Source of the DNA: Orthonyx spaldingii
Taxonomy: Eukaryota > Chordata > Aves > Passeriformes > Orthonychidae
DNA: 64,000 bases
Reading direction: 5' to 3'
Assembly (NCBI GenBank): GCA_013397795.1
Contig: VZTJ01003817.1
Location: 1,650,785-1,714,784 of the forward strand
The notes below the pieces were generated by a model that was given only the letters and a program-made list of their open reading frames with translations, was not told the origin of the DNA and did not search any database. Position 1 is the first letter of the stretch. Every line of letters starts with the position of its first letter. Both the position numbers and the translations under genes were made by a program. Shown piece after piece: positions 53,594 to 64,000 of this stretch.

Positions 53594-55896
53594 AATAGCA
53601 GAGCAAAAGGATCAGCTCTAGTGATGATTTCCAATAATTCTGTGTAGACTGAGGATTTAAGATTGAATGATTAATTTATTACCATGAAAACTTCGAAGAA
53701 TCTAGGCCAGAACAACTAAGCCCAAAAGATCTTGTTTAAATGTGCAGAAACAGTAACATTAAAAAAAAACCAAAAAAAACCCAAAAAACCAAGAAAACTG
53801 CATAACACTTAGCCAGCTATTAAATGTTTCTCATGTATTTATGCACACACACTGTCCATTTCTTTATGAATTTACTTGATGGGTGTTACTGATTTGTAAG
53901 TTGTGGTATTGAGTCTACTTAGCTCCATAAGACAGAATTTGGTTTATGGATCTAATAATTTCTTCACAGTAACAACATGATGTGGCACTACTTCATTTTA
54001 TCAGGATTGTGATGAATCATTCTTTTTGGCATTGTCCTGGATTTATTTCTTTTTTAACCAGCTTTAGCGTACTAAGACGTACACTTATTTTTGATATGCA
54101 TCACCTATAAAACTAAATATTTAAAATTAAAATTTTAATATAATTCTTCCCTCTACCCCCAATTCTTGCTGTCTTTTATTCTTAGTTTAGATACTAAAAG
54201 AGAAGTATGAAATCTACATAGGCCTCCAACTTCTGCTAGACACTTCTGTTAAAAGACGTCTGATATTTCAATAAATTCAAGTTCAATTGTGGGGAGAATA
54301 AAATTAAAAAATCCACTGCACCCAGTATTTACAGCAAACAGATTAACAAGAAAAGAGGAAAAAGCCCTACATCATTTAAATTAAGATTCCCAAAGCTTAT
54401 AATACCTGATACTACAAGACATGTAGTAGACCTCAGTGATTAAGTTTGCAATAACACCAATGGTATTGTGTTGGCATGAAAACTCACAGACCATACTAAT
54501 GCTCACAGTGCTCTTCAGCACCAGACATCCTGAGTGTCAGACAGCAGCCAAAAAGCCCTATTGCAAACCTTCACAAAAGCAATGCAAGGTCTGCCACAAA
54601 TATATAAGCGTGTTGCTAATACATGATATAAACATTCCTAAGATGGACTAAAAATGAAACTAGTACAACTCAACTGTCAGGTTCTCTCTAGTAGCTGATA
54701 AATTGCATGGCAAGGAACACACTACCACCACTACCTGCCTCTTCCATTTAACAAACTTATTATGAGAAAATGGAAGGGAGCTCAGACCACTGGTTGCCAT
54801 TTTTTGGCAGCGCTTCTCAAGTGAGCTTTGAGCTGCAGATTAAGATCGTAATCCCTGCTTCTTCAAAGTTGAAGATTTAAGCAGTTAATGGAAGGCAAGA
54901 ATACCTCACACTTAGTAAAACTGGATTCTGCCTTTCACCCCAAGTCAGCCAAGCTAGAAGTAATCTTCAGAGCGGATGCTGAGAGGCAGGGCAGACTATC
55001 CCAAATGGCAAACAACTAACTCCATACTGATGAAATTTTGCCGTGTGATGCTACTGGGCCCTATACAGACGTCTTTCCTTCACAGAATTACTAAAAAATT
55101 GGAGCGCACTTTGTGCACATATTGTGACAGGAAGAGTTTCCTTGTCTTCAGCATGGTGTTATTAAATGCTAAAACTAATCTGAAGCAACCTAAATGTCAA
55201 TTAAACAGCCTAAAGAGACCAAGCTCTATAAAAAAGAAAATAGTTCTAAAGTCTCGCAGCAAAAACTAAGAGAAAAATTGTAATGTAATAGCTGAAATGC
55301 TAGATCTAAGTTGGCTTTGCAAGGCTGAATCCTTCTTAGTGGAATGTAACACAGAATATAAAACTGACTTTTGTACTAATCATGTGGCCTAATCAGAGAA
55401 ATCTACTTTTTCACTTGTCAGAAAAATTGCAAGTGTTTAACTGGCAGGTATATGTATAATTTAGAAAAACTTTAATCCTTTCTCTCCTCCACGGTGCAGC
55501 TGACAAAAGAAAAGAGTACTTTTAGTGAAGTCAAAGCTTAGCACTGTACCCTGCTTTGTTGTTTTGTACTGTCTCATGTACATTTTAGTTATACAAAAAT
55601 AAGTATCTAATAAAGCCTTACAAACTAAAGCATGTTTTCTTTTTGCATTTCTTAGGGGGCACTGTGTATGTCACACACCTGTGCTCAAACCCTTTTAACT
55701 GGGCTGCCTTAACAGTCATGCTAACACAGTAGCATTCCAGCCCTTTTTGGTTTGCTTGAATTAATCACCATTCTTCCTGCTTCTACCACCTTCCATTGAC
55801 TTCAGTGATAAAGATTAAAGATTGTTTACCTGAAAGCAATTCTTTAAACTTTCAAGCTATTGCAATCTATAGAATGAGAATTTAATGACAGATTAC

Positions 55897-55987
55897 CTGT
55901 ACGGGTAGCCATGGTATTTGGAACGAAATATCGACAGCAGGAAGCTGAAGAAAAAGACCACAAGACCGAGGCCTACCAGACATATTA
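55897..55987 (-). CDS. TUSC3: TUSC3 penultimate coding exon: last membrane helix
   Basis: This 91-nt exon is read on the minus strand. It starts with the last two bases of an Ile codon and continues with 29 codons: ICLVGLGLVVFFFSFLLSIF, then RSKYHGYPY. It ends with AG, the first two bases of a Ser codon. The acceptor GTTTTCTTTCCAG (56000-55988) is strong, and the donor is AG|GTAATC (55896-55891). The translation is the last transmembrane helix of TUSC3 and the conserved FRSKYHGYPY motif that starts the cytosolic tail. The hydrophobic run is about 20 residues with no charge and is followed by Arg and Lys, fitting a helix that ends at the cytosolic face. The phase matches the exon at 58313-58387 (A+TA = Ile) and the terminal exon (AG+C = Ser). 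FFFSFLLS identifies TUSC3 rather than MAGT1, which has LFFSWLLS. Confidence 0.96.
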
Positions 55988-58312
55988 CTGGAAAGAAAAC
56001 AACTTTGTTTATTAGCACATAAAATATTTAAAACTGCAGTCTCTACAAAGAATATTATTTATGTCAATCATTTATAGAGGATTTTGACACAGTTAAATAC
56101 AAAATTTTACTGCTTTGACTACTGAAGCCCACTATCTTCTGTCAGGATTTCAAACAGATATGGAAATAATATTTATGGTTATTAAGAAAAAATAACCTGT
56201 CAGGGTAAATGTATTTTCAAGGAAAAAAAAGAGCACAAATTTGAAAGTCAAATGTATGTGGATGCAAACACCTTACTGCTGATAATGGATTTAATAACCC
56301 ATAAAATTATACATATCAAATAATGTCATTTCAGGTATTTGCTTGTACTTTTTGGAAAAAAAATACATTTAGAAAAATATCCCTTGACTAATGGAATCAT
56401 ATTCCCTCCAGTCAACCATCTATGGCCAAAGTAGCAGTAAAGGCAGCTTAGTAACTACTTTATCTAATCATTATTGGCTAAAACTTTCATTTTTCTAAGT
56501 TCCAAGGCTGGCAACCAAATCACTTTTTACTCTTAGATCACTAGCAATATAAATCTTCAGGTTCTGAAGGTAAATAACAATGATGCAGACCTTCTGACAG
56601 CATCCAGGTGAAAGTGCTTTGCATCTTTTCAGACAAAGCATGAACTAACAAAGTAAATGCTTAAATTAACAAACAAAATTTGAAACATCTGTTGGCAACC
56701 TGTGGAATAATAGCATAAAACCTTCTTGATCATGATAGCCAACTCTATTGCATACAAATAAATTTTTTAAAAAGGGGGACATGTTACAAACTGATGCATA
56801 TAACTGAGATGCAGGTCATCTATAGCAGATAATGTTTTGATTCTGGTGAGCTACTCTGATTTTAAAAACTCTTCTTATACTATTCCTACTTCAGCCAACC
56901 CTTTGCTATTTAATTGCAATATTCATGCTTCAAAAGTGTGCTGCCTTTGAGCGAAGGATGAGCAAACATGAAGCCAAGAAAACTGACAATGATGCATTTT
57001 TTCATTAAAACTGACCATGTGGAAAGTGACACATGCCAACTGTAATATAAAATTTCTACAGTTATTTTGAGAAAACTAGCCATGTACAAACCCAATAAAC
57101 ACACTTCATTATAAAGAAATCACCACTCACAGATATTATTTCAAAGCATGGATGAATAAATTGGAAGCATGAACAGTGCAAGGGAGATATAGAGAAAGCA
57201 TTCACATAATGGCCACAAAGAGCAGAGAGTCTAAATTTCTACTGCAGTCCACTGATATTTCACTGTGCCCATGTTCACAGGCCCAGATCTAAGATCCTAT
57301 TCTGATTAAACTTATGTCACTGTATCCTTTGAAAACACTGTTAAAGCTAGTTACTGTAGAAGATATTCAGAATTAAATGATACATCTACATCTTGCTGAA
57401 GGAGACCCTCAAATCACTATAAAGAGACCTCTGGCCATTCAACCAGCTATTGTGAAGAGTACTAGCATGCTTTTGAACAAAATAGTTGGCCAGTTCTATC
57501 TGCAATACTGTGTATTACAGAGAAGCTAAAGAAGTAATCTCAAAGGAAAGAGGAGGCAGTGTAGGAAATCTGGTATCTCCCAAAGACCTTCAATGGCTTA
57601 CATGAGAAAAAATAAGTCGGGGGATATAAAAGGTTCAAAGGCAGATGGGCATATTTGTTTCAACCTATGTCATACTCAGTAAAACCTTGTTTGATGCAAC
57701 AGTGAAGAAGCTTGATTCTGGATAAAACACTTTCATATAGTGCATTTACGTGGTTCATTTGTCAATGAATCTCACAAATATTCTGATGAACAACAAAATT
57801 CAGAAAAACATAAAAATTGCACTTCAAGCTAAATATCTTTAGAAGTTACAGATTAGGATATGCTCTGTACTACACCTACTGCTGGGTTTTCACCTTCCTC
57901 TGGAGACATGATAATGGCAAGAGTACCAAATAAAAGAATTTTCACACTCTTTTGAATGTTGTCATCTTAAATGCATAAATTTGTTTTGAAAACAATGTTT
58001 TGAAACTCTTGTTCTTTAACACTGACTTCTGATATAATTCAAGAGCCAAAGAGTATTTATGCAAAGTAGTAGAGAAACTTGTTTCAAGCTGTACCTTTGC
58101 TGAGAAAGCTTAAAATACTTTTTTACTGTTACTAGTTCATGTGAATGCAGTTTTATCAACAGAATTTTTATGCTCTCCTCTTTTCCAACCCACTAAACAT
58201 AAATATTGGTTTAAGGTAGAGACTTTCTGAAAACTTAATCAGATATTCACTTGTAATTTTGCAGTATCTTCTAATTGTCTAAACACTGCCTTAGCTATTT
58301 AGTACAACTTAC
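55988..58312 (-). other. TUSC3: TUSC3 intron between the last two internal exons
   Basis: A 2,325-bp intron with a GT donor at 58312-58311 and an AG acceptor at 55989-55988. It separates a phase-1 junction inside an Ile codon. It is AT-rich. It contains one copy (56606-56666) of a 61-bp element repeated in the next intron. No further exon, RNA gene or recognisable transposon was seen in it. Confidence 0.88.
56606..56666 (+). repeat. Copy 2 of a 61-bp dispersed direct repeat
   Basis: The partner of the copy at 53533-53593, with two mismatches in 61 bases and no gap. It lies in the intron upstream (in transcript order) of the penultimate TUSC3 exon, while copy 1 lies in the intron downstream of it. 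Confidence 0.93.
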
Positions 58313-58387
58313 TTCTCCTTTTTCCAACATCCCCCTTGGAGGTAGCAGCTTCATTCAGGAGTACCATTCCCATGGTGATAGCAGCAT
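58313..58387 (-). CDS. TUSC3: TUSC3 internal coding exon (third from last in the SFLIK form)
   Basis: Read on the minus strand, this 75-nt exon supplies the last two bases of a split Asn codon, then 24 codons (AAITMGMVLLNEAATSKGDV followed by GKRR), then the first base of an Ile codon. This matches the TUSC3 version of the family: the paralogue MAGT1 differs here, with GGVTLGM and a CEAATSDMD-type stretch. The donor is a near-consensus A|GTAAGTTG at 58312-58305. The acceptor is CAG ending at 58388, with a fairly weak pyrimidine tract (CTTTCCTTG) upstream. TUSC3 is a multi-pass ER membrane protein of the OST3/OST6 family. It acts as the oxidoreductase subunit of STT3B-containing oligosaccharyltransferase, helping N-glycosylation of cysteine-rich acceptors. 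This exon covers part of the third membrane helix and the loop before the last one. The start of the gene and the thioredoxin domain are not in the window. Confidence 0.93.
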
Positions 58388-59443
58388 CTGTATCGCCTTT
58401 GTCAAGGAAAGCACCAGACGTGTGGATACCTCAGAAAGCCACAAAGGTATATCTATGAACTACAGCTTTCAAATTCATAAACCAAAGAAGGTATTTACAT
58501 ATAACAACTGCATATCACAATCTGTACTGTACCGATACACTCACCTGTGGCAAAAATGTGTAGGATTTTTCTTTGTGCATTCTGAATTAAAAAAAAATGA
58601 AAGAAGGTTCAAGAAGCTTTAAAGGACAAGTCATCAAGTAGGACACACAAATTTTGGACAGTTATGGAAATAGCCATTCCCCAGTATTTTACAATATTCT
58701 CTATACTGGCAGTAAAGGATTTTTTAAAAATGAAAACTGTACGATCCAGAAAACATTCACTGCAATTGCACACAATTCATCCGTTATTTGACAGAAACTG
58801 AAGCAGTTGGACTGTTTTATCTTCCTCTGCATTTAGATAAGACATTAACTCCCTCTTTAGTGTCATATTGCTAAATAGTTTAGCAGAGAAACATCTCACA
58901 GGCAAAGTCCTCAGTCACTTTCAGTGTTTTGTTGTCTCATTACAACTGTTAGAAATGTGAACAAGTACATAACAATAAAACAATTTCACTAATCTGGCAA
59001 GCTCTTAAGCCATTCACTTAATTGGCTATTTGAAACCGTATAAACAAAAAGGAACGGTTACTACTGTGCGTAACATCTGTTCTGAAGCAGAGGCAAGCCT
59101 GAATGCCACTCTGAAGCAGGTGTGAATCATAAGAGCTATAGGTCACAATATCAGGAAACACAAACTTAAACACACTTTGCAGATTGTCAAATAAGGTTGG
59201 AGTTTTCAACGTAAGTTACCCCAGGGCATGATGACTACAAACTTCAAGAAAAAGATGTTACTATTTATGCACAGAAATAATTCACAGAAGATACTTAAAA
59301 CATGCTAGATCTATAAATAATATCTGCATCTTGTAACATTACACTTGCCCTAATCATAATATATTAATAGTTTTCATTTTAGGAATGTTCAAAATTAGAC
59401 CAAAATGCTCAAAGAAATCGCAAATTTTCATCATAAAATGATG

Positions 59444-59490
59444 AAGCTGAGCTTGACCAAAAGCTTAATTAAGCTGAGCTTGACCAAAAG
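59444..59490 (+). repeat. 20-bp direct repeat, 27-bp period
   Basis: AAGCTGAGCTTGACCAAAAG is present at 59444-59463 and again, identical, at 59471-59490, with CTTAATT between. It is probably a local replication-slippage duplication inside the upstream TUSC3 intron. Confidence 0.95.
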
Positions 59491-62181
59491 TATTTAGAAC
59501 TGTCAATGCTAACACAATCACACTTCATCAGAGATGAGCAGCCTCATTCATGTTTGACTTCCAAATTTTATACACATAGACTGAGAAAAGTCAAATGAAG
59601 AATAACAAGATTTAAAAAAAGTAAACATCGATGGTGAAAGATGGCACAAGGAAATAGGCAACATGAAGGAAATATAATTTTTAACATCACCTCTTTGATA
59701 CAGACATCTATCTACAGTCCTAAATTAAGCTCCAATTAAAAACACTAATAGCTCAAATTAAATTCCTCACACATGTATAAGGTGGAAGACCTAGAGTCAC
59801 TCAATGAATAATTGGTTATGTTCAAGTCTTCCAAAAGCTTACTGCACTTGACAGAACATCTTTAAAAAAAGTACAAAATATTGTGAAAAAAATTAGTCTT
59901 GAAATCCACGATAAAAAAATTGCTTTCTAAAAATTTTACTTGTTAAGCTTCAGATTCATGAGTATATCAGACTGTGAATCTCCTGTTCTACTACTATCCA
60001 TGAAGTAGGGAAAAAGAACTGGGGAGAATGTAATGAGAATCATTCAATTCTTTATTTTCCAATGTTACAAAACCATAAAGATGAATTAATTGAGGTGGTT
60101 GTCACAAGAAGGGCTGAGAAAAAGCTTTCCACATGTATTTGTACCCTATTAAAGAAAAGCCCCTAAAGCAGAATTATCTAGTAACTTTATTTTACCAATT
60201 CCTCACTTAGATTTAAAATAGTGTTTTTCTACTGAGTTTAACAGTCATGGGGAAAAAAAACCCCAGTCCCAAGATGTAAAGGTAACTCACCAGACCCTCC
60301 CGGGGAAGTGCTACTTTTCACAAAGGTTTTGAAATGCCTCACAAATGGGCTTTTTTTTTCTTGATTATCTGATGCAATATCAGTACATAATGTGGTCCTT
60401 TGCTATTTCCCTTACCTGGCTGCTTCTGCAAAACAAACCAACCAAACACGCACTAAAAAGCCATTTGGGAGACATCCTTTCTCTAACTTAGGTCTTATTT
60501 TCTCACCAGACCATGAGTTTAACTCACTTTTCTTACCACCAGGAATAACAGTTTCACAAAAGTAACTTGTTTACTCAGCAACTGAGAATTATAGACCTGT
60601 AACCACCTGAATTTGCTGGGTTTTTCTTCCCCTCTCTTTTGGAGCTTCAAATCATTACCCCTAAAGCTTCCCTCATGCTGTCACTATTTTTACTTCAGTT
60701 GTTGTTTTGTAACTTTAGTCATCATTGCTGAGCTTTCAGCCTCATTGGCTGCCTGTTACCTTCAATGATATCAGCTTCACAGCCACACTGTAACATTGCA
60801 CATGTACTTGCCTCAGCTCTCTGAAGCTGAAGTAAAAATTCAACCTGAGTTATCATTTTGATACAATAATTTGCTTTTTACCACAGAGCATATAGCTTGT
60901 TACTATTTTTCACTCATTTCTAACATTCCATATTATGCCTTTACATTATTTTGATATTCTACAATATAAAGCAACAGTCCCGGCTCTGAAAATACTCTTT
61001 TACAGTATCACAGTTCTCTAACAGGGCAGAATGTAAAATTTTAGCAAGTGGTTACTTGGACAGTTTTTCATCTGTAAAAATGATGCATCAAAAGATGTAC
61101 TTATTTTCCAATTCCGCTTTATCTACCTCACTATGCATTAGGAAACTATTCTGAAAAGATGAGTGGAATGTGCCACTCAGATAAATCATGGCAAACAAAT
61201 GTTTTAAATTCAGATGTTCATGTTTTTTGATAAATTTATTCCTCTACTGCAATTTTTTTTTCTGTGTAAAACCTGTTATATACTTTCTCAAGTTATTACA
61301 CTTTTACATATGGAACTTCTGCTTGTCCTTTTCCCAGCTGATACATGCTTTTCATAAAAACTGAAAACCTATTATTTACATAGGGCTTTTGAAAAGGTTT
61401 TGAATTTTGATATGAGAAGAACAAGTTTTAAAGTAGGATGAAAAAGACAATGATCATCACAATTTATAAGCTTATACAAAAAATGATCAGTAGTAACAAA
61501 ATAAAATATTCAGCCCTGAAAAAAATCAAGATGGTTTATCAGAAGCATGAAAAAACCCAGACCACCAAGTCCAGAACAAAACAAAAAATATTGGATCAAT
61601 AAAATCCAAAATTATAGATATCCTATAAAATAAAACTAATTGCCAGTAATTTTGGGATACTTTTTATTAGCATACTTTAACAGAAAGTTTAATCACAGAA
61701 TGCCCAAAAGGAAGAAAACCTGATCATCGTGAAGTTTATTAATGTAATACTTAATTTATATCTTTATGTCACAAGTTTAGTCCTAATTAGTAGTAAGTGA
61801 GGAATAAAAGAAGAGAAAACAGCTTGACTAGCACTTGGTTACTTTTGTGAAAAAAGTTTGGTGGTCTTATTCATATGCAGTTGTATTTCTGCCAAGAGTA
61901 CAAAATCTTGCATTAGCATTACAAACACATAAGAAACAACTGCCTTTTAAATTGCAGATCACGCGGTTGCTTAATAACACATGAGCAAGAAAAACCAGAG
62001 AAAAAATATTCATCCATTCGAGGCTGTGCTTGGTTTACTGCTACCTAAAATGGGGATAGATCATCATGCAAGCTTTAAAAATTGCTGATTCAATTTATCA
62101 GACATGGAACAAAGAAAAGCACATACTTTATTGTCAAAGAGTAATATGATCAACAGAAAGATCTATGGTGGTTTCTTCTCT

Positions 62182-62320
62182 TGGTTTTTTTTTTTTTTTT
62201 TTTTGGTTTTTTTTTTTTGGTTTGGGGTTTTTTTTTGTGTGTGGTTTTTTTTGTGGGGGGGGTTTTGTTTGGTTTTGGTTTGGTTTTTTGTTTTTTTTTT
62301 TCTTATTTGTTTGGTTTTTC
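62182..62320 (+). repeat. T/G-rich low-complexity block
   Basis: About 140 bases made almost only of T and G on the plus strand, including a run of about 20 T, a second of 12 T, a run of 8 G and repeated GGTTTTGGTTTGG. The apparent Phe/Trp/Val-rich and Lys/Pro/Asn-rich frames here are products of the composition. It might be the tail of an old retroposed element, but no body was recognised next to it. Confidence 0.92.
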
Positions 62321-64000
62321 AATGGGGTTGACGATTAGAACATGAGAAATTCTTTGCTGGCCTCTTACAAGAAGGCATATTATGCTGACAGATATTTATT
62401 TTAACCTTTTCCTGCTGATACTTAAACTTCTATGTTTAAGATGCCAACTACTGCATGTTTTATCTCACTGAAGAAGGATGATTCCTAACTCAGAAGTTGA
62501 AAAGTGGAGAATAGTCTGAAAATTATTTATTTGAATATGAATTTATTGATGAATTGTACACAATCAAGATGTATTTAAGTATTTTTTAATGGCCTGAAAT
62601 ACAACTGTAATGATACTAACAACAACCTTTAACACACCTTCTAATTAAAAGCTGGCTTCAGCTACACCCCGAATGGTTTTTCAAGAATTTTAGGAAGTAT
62701 TACACGAGTCTTGGCACTGGAGTTCTCCTCAACTACTTGAAAAATCCATCTCACAACAGTGAGGTAGCTTGAAGTTTGCATTTCAACTATTGAAATGCAA
62801 ACTATACTATACCACTTTCCTTTTTGATGCTTTTTCATTATTTTAACAGAGCAAAGAATAGATTTCATTCTAATATAGAAGTTCCTATGGTGAAAAATTT
62901 TCTTTATTATTCATTTGATTAGTTTCAGCTTCAATTTATGAGCCTGTCTTTCTAATGATAATCTGATGGATTCATTGCTCTTGTGGTGCTCTTAGACACT
63001 TGAGAATGGAAAGGCCATATAAAAGCTTCAGAAGAAGAAAAAGACTCTGGGATCTGTTTTAATTCAGCTGCAAAAAAAGGAGCATAGAGATACTTGATTA
63101 AGTTTGTGTTCAATCACTAATCAAACATTCAGGGGTTTTCAGTCTGATTTACATCCTAATTATTCACATTTAGGATGAGCTAAAACTAACTCTGGGGAGA
63201 TGATTTTTACATTTATTATTTATGACCTTTTTGGTTGTACAGATTACATCTGATGAAATTTCAGAGTTAGTCCTGTCCATCTTGCAAATTTTCATAGTGT
63301 GGTTTGCCCCTAAATATATGTTCTAACTTTTTTTTTTTGTAATTGATTTCTCTAAATTTTGTCTAGTGATATTCAAATCACAAAAGTATAAACATCTCCA
63401 GAACAGGTAGATGTATAAAAGTACTTTACTTTCATTACTGTTAAGCATATCTGAGAAACATATAACTGAGGAAATTTCTTAACAGTTTAATTTAACTTTT
63501 AAACACAGATAAATTTTCTAAAACAAACTTAATTTGAGCTATTTGTAAGTATTTACGAGGTTATATAATTTTCTCTATTCTCACGCTGCATTACAAAAAT
63601 CTACCTTGTTTTCAAGCACTTTATTTCAAACACTAGACTAGTATGTCTCATCTGTTTGTTTGCACACACTTGATACTTGCATGCAGAGACATAATCTCTT
63701 GCTTTCCCTAAAAACCTAGAAATACTTTTAAGAACATCAAACATTCTTTTTCTATGCCATAAGTCATCATCAGTATGAGTCTAGGCTGGCTTTTTACTCT
63801 CCATCATTGCTAAGGATCTATGCAATATAATTTTATTCTTATCTGAGTGGACTTGAAGACTATTCTATTTAGTAAAAGGTACCTGTGGATCCAAAACGTA
63901 AATTTAACTTTGGACTAGATGTCTGCATCTTTTAGCCATTCAAGCAAATATTTTTCTTAACCATTAAAATATCAATTAAAATAATTAACTGAAGCCTAAA

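Larger units (their letters stand above)
48264..55896 (-). other. TUSC3: TUSC3 last intron (SFLIK form)
   Basis: A 7,633-bp intron with a GT donor at 55896-55895 and a CAG acceptor ending at 48264. It contains a decayed CR1 3' end (49685-49908), a run of 12 G (49978-49989), a 14-A run (51512-51525), an A/C-rich stretch near 53761-53800 and one copy of the 61-bp repeat (53533-53593). Mammalian TUSC3 has a cassette exon here giving the SDLDFE ending. I could not find a convincing match. The nearest thing is an acceptor followed by Ser-Asp-Leu at 52673, which then diverges. Confidence 0.82.
58388..64000 (-). other. TUSC3: Part of the next upstream TUSC3 intron, open at the window edge
   Basis: From the acceptor at 58388 to the end of the window I searched for the preceding TUSC3 exon, which should encode the YIHGSSQAQF...LVLN stretch, and did not find it. 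This makes the intron at least 5.6 kb. It holds a 20-nt direct repeat (59444-59490), a T/G-rich block (62182-62320) and otherwise AT-rich sequence without recognisable elements. Short splice-like islands, such as CAG|AAGCAGCCAG|GTAAGG near 60423-60413 on the minus strand, look fortuitous. Confidence 0.7.

Noticed and set aside
58540..58590. A splice-bounded 37-nt island on the minus strand (AATTCAG|AATGCAC...CCACAG|GTGAGT)
   Set aside because: It does not encode the preceding TUSC3 residues and its length would break the reading frame into the next exon.
58275..58622. A 115-codon plus-strand frame over a TUSC3 exon
   Set aside because: It is the antisense shadow of the exon at 58313-58387. 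The minus strand matches TUSC3 residue by residue.
60413..60423. A 10-nt candidate microexon on the minus strand between CAG and GTAAGG
   Set aside because: It resembles part of the expected upstream TUSC3 exon only by a few bases and lacks the rest of the conserved coding sequence.
1..64000. tRNA, rRNA, snRNA genes and CRISPR arrays
   Set aside because: No tRNA B-box, no rRNA or snRNA signature and no spaced repeat array was found by reading. CRISPR is not expected in a vertebrate nuclear genome.

Overview
The window looks like nuclear DNA from a bird. It is AT-rich and CpG-poor, and it has no operon-like coding and no long open reading frame. Its recognisable dispersed repeats are avian: two CR1 LINE 3' ends, one of which finishes in the typical ATTCTGTG tail, and two pieces that resemble bird endogenous-retrovirus LTRs. 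The order of bird cannot be settled from this sequence.

Only one gene can be supported: the 3' end of TUSC3 on the minus strand. TUSC3 is the OST3/OST6-family subunit of the STT3B-type oligosaccharyltransferase. Three coding pieces are visible, in transcript order 58387-58313 (75 nt), 55987-55897 (91 nt) and 48263-48248 (16 nt including the stop). Their splice phases join exactly (1, then 2) and each has a usable splice site. Together they encode the last part of the membrane domain and the tail, ending Y-P-Y-S-F-L-I-K-stop. A likely 3' UTR follows, with an AATAAA-type signal at 47998-47993. Earlier exons (start, lumenal thioredoxin domain, first membrane segments) were not found before 64000 and should lie beyond the window.

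Layout: 1-47960 is flanking DNA downstream of TUSC3 with no recognisable gene. It holds the two LTR-like pieces (1264-1735 and 23405-23892), a CR1 3' end (15161-15440), a doubtful reverse-transcriptase remnant (44836-45120), several microsatellites and patches of slightly higher GC. 47960-58387 is the TUSC3 3' end with two complete introns, and 58388-64000 is part of the next upstream intron. Nearly all short reading frames in the window look like chance frames or shadows of repeats.

No new biological system was found. The points most worth a second look are a 61-bp near-identical direct repeat on either side of the penultimate TUSC3 exon, the choice of TUSC3 C-terminus (SFLIK seen, the other known ending not found), and tandem tracts able to form unusual DNA structures: GGGAA, ATTCT, a long polypyrimidine run and a T/G-rich block.
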